In this document: piece after piece, positions 38,872 through 51,682 of the stretch
Layout: the number at the start of each line of letters is the position of its first letter
Position numbering within the stretch: position 1 is the first letter of the stretch
Origin: Albifimbria verrucaria
Lineage: Eukaryota; Ascomycota; Sordariomycetes; Hypocreales; Stachybotryaceae
Length of the DNA stretch: 64,000 bases
Reading direction: 5' to 3'
Assembly: GCA_020081605.1 (NCBI GenBank)
Contig: JAHREC010000062.1
Coordinates: forward strand, 2,170,001 to 2,234,000
Made by a program: the position numbers and the translations under genes
Notes under the pieces: generated by a model
Told to the model about the DNA's origin: nothing
Seen by the model: only the letters and a program-made list of their open reading frames with translations
Database searches by the model: none

Positions 38872-40420
38872 GGACCGAAGAGATATGAAACGATGAAAGG
38901 TTCAAGGCATATTTTATTGGAGTGATGGGATGCTTTTCATTGGGCAATAAACATTGCGTATCGGAGCTTTGGAGGAGGAGTATTAGCATTGCCGGCATGG
39001 CATGCATTGGAGAGAGAACTTTACTTTGCAAGAGCAAACTACAGGCAGATCAGTGAATACCCCAGTTTTTTTTTTCTTCTGTTAAACAAACGTATTTGTC
39101 ATGTCAATGTGAATATGGAGACGGTAATGACACATGAAATGTCCGTAGCTTGCATCTTGTCGACCCTCTGCAGAAGATTAAACAGCTGAGCCTTGCATTT
39201 ATTGATGACGAAGACCTGACCAGAACTCCAGCTCGACTTGGCACGACATGGCCCCCAAGACGAGGAATATTCGAGGCTCGCGATGGAGCCCTGTTATCTG
39301 GGCAAGGGGCAGAAAGTTCGTGGGCTTTTTGGCGGCTCGCCATTTCTTCCATGCCTTGCATGCCTACGATGGAAACTGGACCAGGGGTTTGAGCTAGACC
39401 AGGCCAGGCGACATGCCCACAAGTACTGCTGCCATGGGTCTAGACTTGAATGAGCCTGCAGCACCTGCTAGGATGGGCGCTGCAGAAGGGATGTAGATGT
39501 CTGCAAGCGGGCCATTTTGGTTACTCGTGTATGAGGGCTGTCTGCCTTATTGCTGTGAAGTGACCCTGTATACGGTGGGGTTTATTGACTGAGTGCTTGA
39601 GCAGCAGACCACACGGCGAAGCGAGGCAAAATCCTATAGGACGAAGGACTATCTGAGATGTGAGAGATGGATGGCCTGCGGGCGGTGCTTGCTCCCAGAG
39701 CCATCGAGACAAGGACGGGACGGGCGGCTAGGGCTTGATTCTCGGGAGCGGCCGATCTGGATAAGGACAACAATGGCTGTGAGTGGTGGACTGGGCTATG
39801 GCGTCCGGTGGGCTTCCTGGGCTGGCTGCATCGTCATTGTGTTGGGAGAGGTTGCATGCTGCACATACATTTCTTACACACCATCTGGCGTTGAGTCTTG
39901 CAGCCTCCGGGACCGGTTCCGCGCCAAGTTCATGATCCGATAGCTGCTGAGTAAATTGCTCGGCAGGGGGAAAAGAGTATAATTTTCCGTAGAGCAGGGT
40001 GGGAGAGAGAGGAAAGGGGCGTCTCGAGATGCTGGCGTTCGTGACGCCCCCTACACCACCATCCCCTAGTCGACGATGTGCTTGTGGTGGCGGACATGCA
40101 ATGCAACGCTGCTAGTACCGGGTGCTCCCTTGCACGCTGTCTTCGATTCAGGATCCCCTGGCTCTGAACGATTTCCAAATTGGGACAGCTCTTTGTTGAC
40201 GCCAAGCTGCTGTCACTCAGCTCGAGACTGCGGGAGGGCAAGGGGTGGGATTATCTGGCTGGGAAGAATTTATGTCTGTTTGATCTTCATGTGAAAGACG
40301 GTCGGGTTCGCAACCATTCGAAGGGAAGTTGTAAAGACGAGAGAGTCCGTTCATAACCCTCCGTCTTGGACTCAGTCACCTGTGTTTCTCTGGTTTAACA
40401 GACACAAGCACCAAGTCAAC
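38872..40420. other. intergenic region upstream of GH16
   Basis: No supported gene. Short frames at 39150-39450 and 39590-39940 have no family features. The right part should hold the GH16 promoter. Confidence 0.45.
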
Positions 40421-42067
40421 ATGTCGACTCAGAGGAGAAGCCGCAACTTTTTGCGAAAGGCGCCGCCGATGATGATGGCAGACCAGGGGACGCAGACTAC
40501 GCCGCGCATGTCCTCAGAGGATATCACGGAGGCGTCCTCGCAAAGCAACGAGCCCACTACCGGACGACGGTTCAAGAGCTACCGTCTGAACGGAGAGTAC
40601 GAGAAGACCTGGCTTGGAGACCCGGCGCTGAAGAAGACGAGGCTGAACAACATCATCGTGGGGTGTTGTATCTTGCTTGGTTGGATCGGCGCCGGCCTGG
40701 CCATTTTCTTTCTTACTTGGCCTTATAGGCCTGAGCCAGTAAGTCTTCCAGAGTTGAATGAGGTATTGTGGTGTGTATGGTTTTCTCACACATTATAGTA
40801 TTGCATGGTCTATGAAGACAACTTTGAGACTTTTGACAAGAACATCTGGTCGCATGAAGTGCAGCTCGACGGCTTCGGTCCACGGACTTTCGACTGGACA
40901 ACTACAGATGAGCGCAACGCATACGTGGATGCTGAAGGTCTGCACATTGTGCCGACACTGACCAACGAGACGACGAGCATCAGCAACGACAACCTGTACA
41001 ACAATTACACTCTTGATCTGATCAAGGACGGCAGTTGCACGAGCCGTAAGAACTCGTCATGCTTCATCCGGTCAAACCCCGTCCAGGGCAACATGATCCC
41101 TCCGATCCGGTCTGCCCGTCTGAGCACCAAGGGAAGAAGAGCATCCGGTATGGAAAGGTTGAGGTTGTCGCAAAGCTGCCCAAGGGTGACTGGATTTGGC
41201 CGGCCATCTGTAAGTATTGACGAAGCTGATTTTGAGGGCACATGGCTAACGAGCTGTCGGCAGGGATGATGCCTGAGAGGCCGGTTTATGGTGCGTGGCC
41301 AAAGAGTGGTGAGATTGATATTATGGAGTCTCGTGGAAACTCGCGCGATTATCAGGAAGGAGGCAGAAACTTGCATTACAGCACACTGCACTGGGGTATG
41401 TAAACTTCTAACCCTCAACGAAGGAGACTTGGGAGGGTCGGTGTTGGTCAGGTCTAACACATATCCAGGTCCCTCAAGCATGAATGACGGCTACTGGAGA
41501 ACTACAGGCGCCCACAAAGTCCGAAGGGGTGACTACTCCAAGGGCTTCCACACATTTGGAATACAGTGGACGCCCAACTACATTTACTTCTACATTGACA
41601 GCCGAGTGCACCAGATGCTCTTCATCGGCTTCAACAAGGCAGAGCCCATGTATGACCGTGGCAAGTTCGCTGATACGGCTGAGAATTCGACCATGCTGGT
41701 CAACCCATGGGCGGATTCGAAATCGACAACGGGCAACGCGCCGTTTGATCAGAAGTTCTACCTTATTCTGAACGTTGCTGTTGGAGGACGCAACGGTTGG
41801 TTCTTGTGAGTTTCCCTGGGGCTGATGCCTCGCCTATCTTGCTTTCGCTTCAATTACTTTGCTTCTGCAGAGTATACTAACGCCATTGACAGGGACCATG
41901 TTGGCGGCAAGCCCTGGATCGACAGCTCCAGCAACGCGCAATGGACTTTCTGGAACGCCGCTGACGAATGGCTACCAACTTGGGGAGAGGGTGACAGCCG
42001 CGGAATGACGGTTAGATCTGTCAAGATGTGGCAGGCCGGTAAGTGCGGCGCCCCAGAAGAGCTATGA
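40421..42067 (+). CDS. membrane-anchored glycoside hydrolase family 16
   Basis: Probable cell-wall beta-glucan-acting enzyme. Five exons: 40421-40738, 40799-41209, 41264-41395, 41469-41805, 41893-42067; phases match, 457 residues. A cytosolic N-terminus of about 76 residues is followed by one membrane segment (about 77-99, IIVGCCILLGWIGAGLAIFF), so the enzyme domain faces outward or the lumen (type II). GH16 features: MVYEDNFETFDKNIWSHEV, GEIDIMESRGN with the E-x-D-x-x-E catalytic set, LHYSTLHWG, FHTFGIQWTPNYIYFYID, and LILNVAVGGRNGWF. One base is lost at 41131-41133; the missing part reads RYGKVEVVAKLPKGDWIWPA in the corrected frame. Start at the first ATG of the frame. Exact substrate unknown. 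Confidence 0.88.
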
Positions 42068-45000
42068 GCTCGGCTACGTCTGTTTCGGGTCGTCGTTGGC
42101 AGACTACTTTGCGGGAATGTTTTGTGATTTTTCCATTTTTGTCATGATATCCTTGCTGCAGTTTCAATAATTGAGGAGGGACTATAGGTGATCTGCACAG
42201 GGACTTGGGATTACGTTACATGGGAGGCTCGACTGGGGGTTTGGGGAGGGCTGAACCAGGATAATGAACGGTGTTTGCTGGCGAAATGGGAGTCATGAGC
42301 GGGCATGGGCCAAGGAAGGAACTCAATAGTATATGCTAGATTGAATAGATCTCGACATGGGCTAATTTTCTCTCATCTAAGATATGCGGTACGCGTATGT
42401 GAGTGGGAAGGGGAGAGCATGCAGACAACTGGAGACAATCTTAAGGGCCTGCACGTTCGTTCAGGATTAAGCCATACATAGCAGTACATGCCGCTTACCC
42501 ACCGGGCGACGAGATCCACTGGGACAGGGACGCACGGCAGTTTTCAGTACAGATTAGGTCTTGTTCCAAGGCCGTAGCCGAACTGGGCTATTGGAAGGGC
42601 GCATATGTTGTGGTGTGATAGTGCCCGGCCGTCAACGTGTAAGTGAGCGGAGGATCGATGGATCACGACTGACGGCCTCGATGACTGGCGAAAATATGAG
42701 AATTACCTGTGGGCTCGCTTCGGGCCAGGCTAGCCAGAAAGATGGGAGAGATGCGATGGCAGCGTCGCAGTCGTGGGAAATGTCTCACGCGCTGCATAAT
42801 CGAGCGGGCATGCAGGATTGCTCGTGATGGGCCAGCCGCTATTTTCAGCAATAACTATCGACGGGACAGAGTTGCACTCGGGAGAGACCCAAAGTGACCT
42901 TGGGTTCGCTGCCTTTGCAACGTCGGGTATTTCGATCTGGTGATATTGCTTTCCTGGCAGCGTTGTGACGAGCGCACATGGCGATGTTTAACTCGACTAA
43001 CCACAACCACCCACCCCCTGGCCTCTCTCTATCCTCTATCTTATGCTTGCTAGCTTGCAGCGGAGCAAGTCCCTCAACAGACAGTGGGTAGACAAGGGGC
43101 CAGAGCCTTATTGGGCTAGGACTGACGCATTCTCTACAGCAAAGGGAAGGATGATTAAGCTACGGTATCAAGTTTGGACGGCACAGGGCGAAAGGGGAAC
43201 GCGGAGGGCTCGCATCCGAACGAGAAGCCTTGGCCCGTCCTCAGCTACGGTAGGCTAAACGGCTTTAAGCTGCTGGATGCTTGCTTTTCTTTATTTTGCC
43301 TCTCGTCTGTTTGTCATAGAAAGACCAGGTTTGGACAGCAGCCGTCTTGGTGAGGCAAGGCTAAGGTAGGGTCGGGTGGAGAGGTGGCAGAAGAATGTTC
43401 GTCGGCTTCCCTTCCCAAGCCTCCCACGTCCTGTCCACGAAGGGTGTGGCATCGCGAGAAGCCTCAAGGAACAGGTGGGCCTGGCTCCAGCGGGCCGAGA
43501 CCTGGCGCCTGGCGAATCTCTGGCATGTCAGCTTTTTATCTCCGTAGTGTTTCTCGCTCGCCTTGGGGGTGGAGGTGGAGGGACCCCTGTCCCTTGTTCC
43601 TGGGAGCTGACACTTCCACATTGGGGGCCCGTCTGGATGGTCGTGGATCCCTGCCTGGCTGGATAGGGAACAGGAAAGCCAACTGGGCCTCTTTGTCTAG
43701 CGTCGATTTGCCTGCCTCCTTTCAACGGGTTGCACCGCGGGCCTCCGATCCTAGGCCAAGCCACCTGCTGTCCGGACCAATGCTGCGTTGCGGCTTTGTT
43801 CCCCACACCAGCCTGTCCGGCCATCTCGGCAGCAACCGTTGGGGTTTCACCTGATTTCGAATAACGGTGCGGATAGAGTAAGTCAGCCAGTGGGGGTTGA
43901 TTGAGGCGGTGGGAGGAGAGGAAGGTGGATGGGTTGAGGGTGTGTAAGTCGACGCAACCACACGCTGACGCCCACCCCAGCCTTGTGTTTGTTTTTACTC
44001 TTCCATCGCACTCATGATACGAGAAGATATGCTGCCGCCCTGCACCATAGTGGGAACGTATCTGTGTCCCTCCTTGGCGTTGTGCCTTCACCCTGGCCCA
44101 AGCTAATTATTCTTTCTCCGTCGGTCCAGCATTCTCTGCATACCCTACAAGGGATTTGACGGGCTCTTGGCATGCCCGTCTCTGCATCCCTGTGGCATGG
44201 GTCACCCGGATCTCCCTCGCGGTAAGATTGCTTGTCCTCGGAGGATAAGAGTTGGGCCCAAAGGTATTGGGGAGGGGAGCTTCCCAAGCGCCCATCTTCC
44301 ATGGCTTCTCCTGGTATAGTAGGAGGCACAGCTCTGCTTGCAGGGATAGGGTTGCAGTGCAGATCGAGTGCCTGGCTTGGATGTCTGATTATTGTTTTTC
44401 TCGAGCCATCTTCTGATTTCAATAGATAAGATGTGATCAGGCGGTTGAGCTTGCTTGTCTGCTTCCGTCCCAACAGATGGTTGCTGATATGTGCCAATAT
44501 AGCGATCGAGTCGGCCACGGCGATGGCGAACTGAAGAGGCGAGATATGGTAGTAAGAACATGTAGCACTGCCTACCTCGAGCAACCCACCGCTTTCATCT
44601 GCATCTCTCTCGAATCGCCACCACTGAGAACGGGCCGCTCGTCCTCGCTAAGTTCGTAGCCATGCCAAATCTTACCACCGAGGCCAGGTCCACCACAGAG
44701 GCCTTGCTTCAACGCCTGGTCGATGCTGGACGAGCGGTGGCTCGACGATGCTTGGCAACACCCCATGAGGCCATGGCCGCCCTTCCAGACCAGCCGCCCA
44801 GGCTGCCAATATCGTTCTGCAAATCTTCCCTCTGCATGGATCCTGCATGGCGTTCGACCGTCATCGCTGCCCGGTCCACTAGTCCACCGTTTACTCACCC
44901 GCAGTGTCACTAATCCCCGGTCCTGGTGGATCTGTCACCCTTGGGTTGACGTCGCTTCTCCATAATGGGTGCCGTTGCTCGATGGGTAACCGTATCCACG

Positions 45001-45741
45001 ACGGAGCTTTATTGACGGACGCTGCCGGCTTGACGTGCATGCTGTCGTCTTATCACCAAGGCGTTACGCCTACGGTCCAGACACTATTGGACTAGCCGCG
45101 ACTTCCGGTTACATTGATGCTGTTGATTGCTGGCATGTCCTCCAGGGATGCCTGGTCCTCGGGCTTTGTGTATGCGCCGCAATGATGAACTTCCGAGATC
45201 TTTATCGATGCCTTGCGAACGCTTCCTCTCGACCACCCCTTTCGGACGGCCACTCCCTCCATACCATCCTCTTGCCGTCCCAGCTGATCCTCACATGCTT
45301 CGCCAAGCTCAGAGCTTGGGTGGATAGACTGCAGGCCAGCGCAGTCGAAATGCAACCCTTCCTCGACGTACACGAAGCGGTCGGTATGGCGCTCAGCTCG
45401 GCATCAACTGGGACCCATGCATTGTTCTGGGCAAGCTATCCTCGTGGTGCCCCTGTCAGCAATCAATCTATCATACCTTTGCTGGGCTCCGATGAGTGGT
45501 GCTGAGGCCATGTCGTCTGCATCTCTGCGAGACCCCTGTTGTGGGTGTGTCTCGAGCCGCTAATTTTCTCCATATCAAGTTTCCTAGAGTAAACATCCAT
45601 CTAGTCTGCGTGATTCATTAAGAAGCGTTTCCACTCGCCGTGTCTCTGGAGCTGTCCTCATCGTCTGGGTTGTGCTAGCTTCTCGCGGCAACTTGATGCT
45701 GTCTGATAGAGAGCCCTGCGTTCACTTCTGCTGAGGCCGTC
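42068..45741. other. 3.7 kb region upstream of GT2
   Basis: No supported gene. Frames at 43384-43854, 44012-44584 (minus) and 45035-45505 overlap others and lack domains. Several short CT- or GA-rich patches. It probably contains a long promoter and leader of the GT2 gene. Confidence 0.45.
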
Positions 45742-48657
45742 ATGGAAACACCAACATCACCAGGCGCGCAGTCGCTCAGACTGCCTGTACCTCGCACAAC
45801 ATCCTCTGCTGCAATCTCGTTCGTCTCTGATGTTTCGAACGGGAGCAGGACGCCAGGTGTTTCACCACCTAATGGTGTACGGAGTGAAGATGAGTTCCGT
45901 TACAGAACAGCAAGTTATACCATTACCAACACAGTCATATATGTCTAACACTTAGTATAGATGATTGGCTATCTCTACAAGAGAGCAGTCTCCAGCGGCT
46001 GGATGCCTCAAAGACACTCCTCAGATGATTACTTGGGAGTGTTGCTGCGCCGCTCTAGAGGTCAATACGTGACCTCGCCAGACATTATCCATCCAGTTCT
46101 GCAAGACGCTGTGATGAGACTCAATGTCATAGTTGCCCTGACTATGCGACCTGAGATGCTTGACGGCATCTTGGCTTCGTTGACTCCCGGCCAAACAGAG
46201 CTCAAGTTCAAAGACGGCTCCCAGGTTCAGATCATTGAGTCCCTAACGCTTGCACAGCCAACAAGCGTTAAGAAATTCCAGTATGCGTGTGTGCTGCCGG
46301 GAGAGGCTCATACTTGTGTGGCATGACGATCTGCAAGGCATTGTCCCCAAGCCACCAGGATGGAGGAGAAGCTACTAGCTCTTGTAAGTCAATGTGCACA
46401 ATCCTAACCTCAAGCGGCAGGACATGTCGTCTAATATTGGTAATAGGTCTGGGGAGAGGCAAGACTGCCATTCAATATCCATGAAACACCAAACCGGACT
46501 CCATCTATTCTCTCATCTGCCGTGTCTACTGTCAACCCCTCGGATCACTGTTCGGGAGAAAGCAGGGCCCATGGTACACATCGATGAGAGTACCGAGGAT
46601 ATCAGCAAAGATCCAGCAGTTGAGCGCCCGGAATCCCTTTCAAGACCTGTTGTCAGGTCGTCTGCTTTCTTTGTAGGCCTTGCCCTGGCTCTGGGAATCA
46701 GTTTGATTTGTGGTGTATTCGTTGGCCGTATCTTGTCAGAGTGTCTCCTCGACGAAAACTGGAGCCGCTTGGCTCTACTTGCTCCAATCCCTCTTTTGAT
46801 GGTCGTCAGTCTGTTCTTCTTCCAAGTCATCTTCACCAACCTTTTCCAGATGATGGGCCCTATTGGCAGTGTATCCGCAAACACCAGATTCTACTCATCT
46901 CAAAAGCCAAGCCTACAACGCGCATACTCAGACGGCTTTGAGCCGCCCAAGGTGACTATTCAGATGCCGGTGTACAAGGAGGGCATGGAATCTGTCATCA
47001 TCCCCACTATTCGAAGTTTGCAGGCTGCTATCTCTTACTACGAGTCACATGGCGGTTCGGCCAACATTTTCATCAACGACGACGGTCTGCGGGCTGGTCT
47101 GCCTGATGAAGATGTGAAATTCCGTAAGGACTTCTACCATGATAACAATATCGGATGGGTAGCCCGACCTAAGCACAACGGCGAGGAGAAGTTTGTCCGT
47201 AAGGGCAAGTTCAAGAAGGCGTCGAACATGAACTTTGCTCTTAACATTTCCCAAAAGGTTGAAGCCCGACTTCAGGAGATGGTGGATGCCAGTGGCAGCC
47301 CCTTTCTTGACGAGGCAGAAGAGGAGAGCATGTACCAGGAAGCCTTGGCTCATGTGCTTGAAGAGAACCCGCTCGCGATGGCTTCAGGTGACATTCGTGT
47401 CGGAGAGGTCATTCTTATTGTCGACTCAGATACCCGAGTGGTAAGTTGTATTCCTTGCTCATGATTGATACATGACTAACCCTTATCCAGCCTGTCGACT
47501 GTCTTATGTATGGTGCTGCTGAAATGTTCCTTTCCCTGAAGTTGGCATCGTCCAGCACTCTACAGGTGTGATGCAAGTCTCACATGATTACTTCGAGAAC
47601 GGTATTACTTATTTCACCAATCTCGTCTACTCGTCAATTCGATTCTCTATTGGTTCTGGCGAAGTTGCTCCATTTGTTGGCCATAATGCCTTCCTTCGAT
47701 GGAAATGTAAGAGCACCTTGATGAACTCTCACAAAGCTCTCGCTAATTCTTTCCCCAGCGGTTCAAGATGTCGGTGTTCCTGAAGAGGATGGCTATGTTG
47801 CTTACTGGTCGGAGAGCCATGTCTCTGAAGACTTCGACATGTCTTTGCGACTGCAAATGAAGGGCAATGTCATTCGAATCGCCAACTACCACGACGATGA
47901 ATTCAAGGAAGGTGTGTCACTGACCATCTACGACGAGATTGCCCGTTGGCAAAAGTACGCGTACGGTGTCAGCGAGATGATCTTCCATCCTCTTCACCGG
48001 TGGATCTACAAAGGGCCATTCACTCCTCTCTTTTACACGTACCTGACATCCAACATCATGTGGTCTTCCAAGATCTCCATCATGTCGTACATGTGCTCTT
48101 ACTTTGCTCTGGGTTCGTCCCTACTGCTCACCATCGCCAACTACTTTATTGTTGGCTGGTTCAGAGACGACATATCCGGGGCCTACCTCATGTCGTGGAA
48201 TGTGCTGCTTTCTCTCATCGTCGTCTTCAACGCCTTTAGCAATGTCGCCCTTGCGCTGTTGCGATACCGCACTGGTGAGCGTTCACTACTGGCATCTTTC
48301 ATTGAGAACCTCAAGTGGTCGCCTATGATGACGTGCTTCTTTGGTGGCTTGGCTTTCCACATCACCATCGCACTGCTGGCACATCTTCTACACATCGACA
48401 TGCAATGGGGTGCCACATCAAAGGAGAAGGAGGACAGTAACTTCTTCCAAGAGATGCCGCGTATCTTCAAGACATTCAAGTATATGTATGTCCTCATCTT
48501 CCTCTGCGTCGGCGGCGTCATCTACCTGGGCGCCTTCGCGGATCCGGACTGGGCCATCACCGATTTCACGGCCATTGTCCCACTGGCACTGAACCTGGGT
48601 TTCCATGCGCTTGTTCCGCTGGTGCTCAACCCGAGTCTGATGATCTTCAACTATTAA
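45742..48657 (+). CDS. GT2: family 2 glycosyltransferase, fungal GT2 type, multi-pass membrane protein
   Basis: Processive-type glycosyltransferase related to fungal GT2 proteins needed for hyphal extension in Zymoseptoria and Fusarium; polysaccharide product not established. Exons: 45742-45909, 45961-46383, 46447-47440, 47491-47706, 47759-48657; phases match, 901 residues. Two membrane segments (about 46660-46850) precede the catalytic domain: IQMPVYKEGMESVIIPTIRS, IFINDDGL, ILIVDSDTRV (metal-binding DxD), SHVSEDFDMSLRLQ and IARWQKYAYG (R/QxxRW-like). Further membrane segments follow to the C-terminus. The first intron appears to be GC-AG. Six lost bases are inferred: two at 46297-46298, one at 46345-46348, two near 46553, one at 47534-47536. 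The N-terminal region is the least certain part. Confidence 0.87.
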
Positions 48658-49260
48658 TAACCCAAATTTGGCTTTGAAAGTTATTCAGGTTTCACGATAT
48701 CATTAATATGGGATGGAGTATCATGATTCATAGAGGGCAATATGGGGCGTAATACTGTTATAGTTGGTTATGAATGGTCAAGACTAGTTATACTCTTATT
48801 ATATCCTAATAATTAACAATAAAATTCATGACAAGAACCAATGATATGGTGCTCTCTTGACCCTCGAATGAGAATTACACAGTGATTCTTGTCGTCTATT
48901 CCATGAAGACATTCGATAATCAGGGGATAGTAACGAAACAGGAAGCCGAGTAAGGCAGTTTCTTTCTATCAATGTCACTCACAGACTGTTGAATCTTTTT
49001 CAACATACGCAGCGACCAGTAAGTCTTGCCCTCTTGTTCTACCGTGTTGAAAATTCACGATGTTGATCTCAAGTCGCAATCATTCATACTTAGCTCCAAA
49101 GATACCTTGGAGTCGAGAATGTATAAAGCAAAGACAGCATTCGGGACGCGCTATGATTGAGAAAATATTCGTTCATTTCAATAACAGCCAAGTTAAGTCT
49201 AACGATCATTCCCATGCAAACGTGATATCAAAAGCAAACGTGATACCGAAAGTTCCGCTT
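48658..49260. other. intergenic region between convergent GT2 and LSG1
   Basis: AT-rich converging 3' flanks. Nothing else seen. Confidence 0.5.
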
Positions 49261-51247
49261 TTACTCGCCCAGCTTCACGCCCCTGCGCTTGCCCTTCCCA
49301 CCTTTGGGATTTCCTTGAAATGCTTCTTGCTCGATAGCAGCTGCACGTCCTTGGCGTCGATGCCAGATTCCATTGCGACAATGGCCCTCGCTTTGCGGCC
49401 TGTGAGCAGTTTACCTTCAGCCTGGCCTTGCTCTGTGTATTGGTAGTTGAAAGGCCGGCTGATGTGAGCCTTGCTGGCTCCTCCATTGAAGAAACCCCGG
49501 TCAAGCTTCTCCGATTTGGGGCCCCACTGCATAGCACTGGCATCAGAGACACCAGCGACACTTGCCAGGTCGTCATCTTCGAGAGAAAGAGCGTCCACGG
49601 CAGGAGCAAGAGCAGCACGGCGCTTCTCTGGGAGATGGTATTCATCATAGAGTTCCATGTTGAACTCCTTGGCATCGGGGTACCCGGCGGCGGCGCCACA
49701 TAGAGCAGCTTGCCATTTACATAGTCCTTCAGGACGTACCTCGCCGCTCGAGATACATCAGGCTGACCAAGACCTTGCGTTTGGAAACCTCGGGCAGTGG
49801 CATAAGCGCTGAGGAACTCCTCAGACGTGGGAATGCCAGTACCACCCTCCTCAATAGGCCTCGTGTCGATATGAATACCGTAGATGGCCTCAAGGAAGCG
49901 CTGGGGATTCGCTGGGTGACGAGTCCAACAGGTCCGGTGCTCTCTCTCATCTGGTCAATGGGCAAAACACCGTTGCAGACCAAATCAGCTTTCGTAGTAG
50001 CGAAGTTAGGGAAGACGAGACCGGGACAGTCACAGAGGACTACACGCTCGCTCAGGTGGATAGTTTGGAAGTGCTTTGTTTTACCAGGCGTGGATGAGAC
50101 GGAGACCTTCTTGGCTCCAATAAGGGCGTTGATGGTGGAGGACTTTCCGACATTGGGGTAGCCAACCAATCCAATCTGAAGTTTCTGCTCTCCTCTGAAC
50201 TTGTAATTAGTGATCTGTTATAACCCGATAAGGGAAGTCAACGTACCTGCGCCGCTTGGGGCATATCGAAGGAAGATGTCTTCCAGCTCCTCAACAGTCA
50301 GAATTTGTGTATCAACTTCTCCATGTTGCGTGGAATCAGGAGCGTTGCCATCCTCGCTCTCCTCGCTTTCGTCTTCGCTCTCCTCGTCCTCCTCGTCAGC
50401 AACCTTCTTGCCAGCTTGCTTCGAGGAAATTGGTGCGTCATCTTCAGAGTCACTCTCGTTGTCTCTGGCTTCATTCTGTTCCTTTGCCAGGTGTGCAGAG
50501 AAGAACTTGTAAGCAATGCCAGCCTCGGTCAGATACTTGGCCCATGCTGTTCTCTGCTTGGTCGTCATCATATCTGCTTTGTTGATCAACAGCAAGTTCT
50601 CCTTCTTCGGGTCCACTGCCTTGACGTATAGAGGCAGATCATCAGATCGGAAGAGCAACGGGTTTCGGGCGTCCACAATCTGGACGACAAGGTCGGAACG
50701 TTCAATGACACGCCAAAGCTGTCTCCAAACCTCCAAGTTTCGTTCGAAGGAGTCATCAGCAAGTCGTTGTTCTCCTGCAACTCGGCCAAGCCTCTCCTCC
50801 ACTGGAGGAAAGCATTCCTCTCGCGCGAATCCAGCTCTTGGGGGTTGTGGATGCATCCCACTCCGGTCTCCTCGGCACCGTCAGACGTCCCCTGTGGAGC
50901 TTGTGCTTGCCCAGCACCGCCTTCTCCTCTTGAGCTGACAGGAGATAAGGGTTCTTCTGGTCTGTGTGGATGATCTTGACGTTGTTCATCTTCTCTGCCG
51001 TGAAATCGGTGCCGGCCAACTCAGCGGTGGCCAGGAACTCATCGAGGTCACCCTGCTCCGTGATGGAGCGCATCTTGACCCAGGCCGCATCCTGCTTGTC
51101 GTTTACCAAGTACTGTTCACCAGTGGCATGGTTTGTTCTAGTGATAGCGGATGTCCTTTTTCTTTCTGAACCCTTGCCTTTGCCGAAGCGATCATTCATC
51201 AAGGCATTGCCCAACCCCACCGAGTTCTTGGACTTTGCCAGAACCAT
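49261..51247 (-). CDS. LSG1: large-subunit GTPase 1 (60S export-adaptor release)
   Basis: Cytoplasmic GTPase that releases Nmd3 from late pre-60S particles. Exons 51247-50247 and 50192-49261; 645 residues after correction, normal for the family. It shows the circularly permuted G-motif order: G4 LLINKADMM first, then after an acidic insert G1 GYPNVGKSSTINAL, and G3 DCPGLVFPN. The N-terminus MVLAKSKNSVGLGNALMNDR and the C-terminal basic tail (…KGGKGKRRGVKLGE, in the corrected frame) are typical. Five lost bases: + strand 50840-50844, 50749-50750, 49903-49906, 49677-49680 and 49313-49314. The last hides the true stop codon at 49261-49263. Divergent from LTV1 with a 435 bp spacer. Confidence 0.94.
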
Positions 51248-51682
51248 CCTGCCGACGTTCCCGTATGCTCCAGATGACTTGTTTCACAGGGTTTTGTGGG
51301 AGTAAAAGTAAGGAATGAAATATGTACGAGAGAAACGTTTGTAAATCGATAGACTATGAGTCAGATGTAGAGGAGAGAAGAAGGGTTGCTTGCATGAGCG
51401 CGCACGAGATCCAGTGCCATCTCGGGAGCTGATTAATGTTACAAATGGAGGGGCAAATTTTCGATAGTCAGGGCCCAAGGCTCTCTGGCACTGTACGTTC
51501 CCCATCTAGAAAGCGCATTTATACAGTGCTATCTATTTTGATAACCGTACGCGGATAAGGATTTTTTGTGAGCCCCGCTACTCGTTCACTTTGACATGAA
51601 ATTGTGACTGCAGCCCAAAGGCAGGGTCTTCGGTGGAATCATCCGTCAGCTTAACTATCTTTGTGCGAAGAAATCCGCCAAG
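51248..51682. promoter_or_regulatory. bidirectional promoter of LSG1 and LTV1
   Basis: 435 bp between the start codons of two ribosome-assembly genes. A GCAAATTTTCG word at 51454 resembles the RRPE element (AAAATTTT) of ribosome-biogenesis promoters, but is a weak match. No clear PAC element seen. Confidence 0.4.

Noticed and set aside
45035..45505. 156-residue ORF upstream of GT2
   Set aside because: No domain, no conserved neighbours, and no start or splice context beyond chance; kept as non-coding.
49261..51247. Programmed ribosomal frameshifting in LSG1 and other genes
   Set aside because: Sites share no slippery heptamer, occur several times per gene and in unrelated genes.
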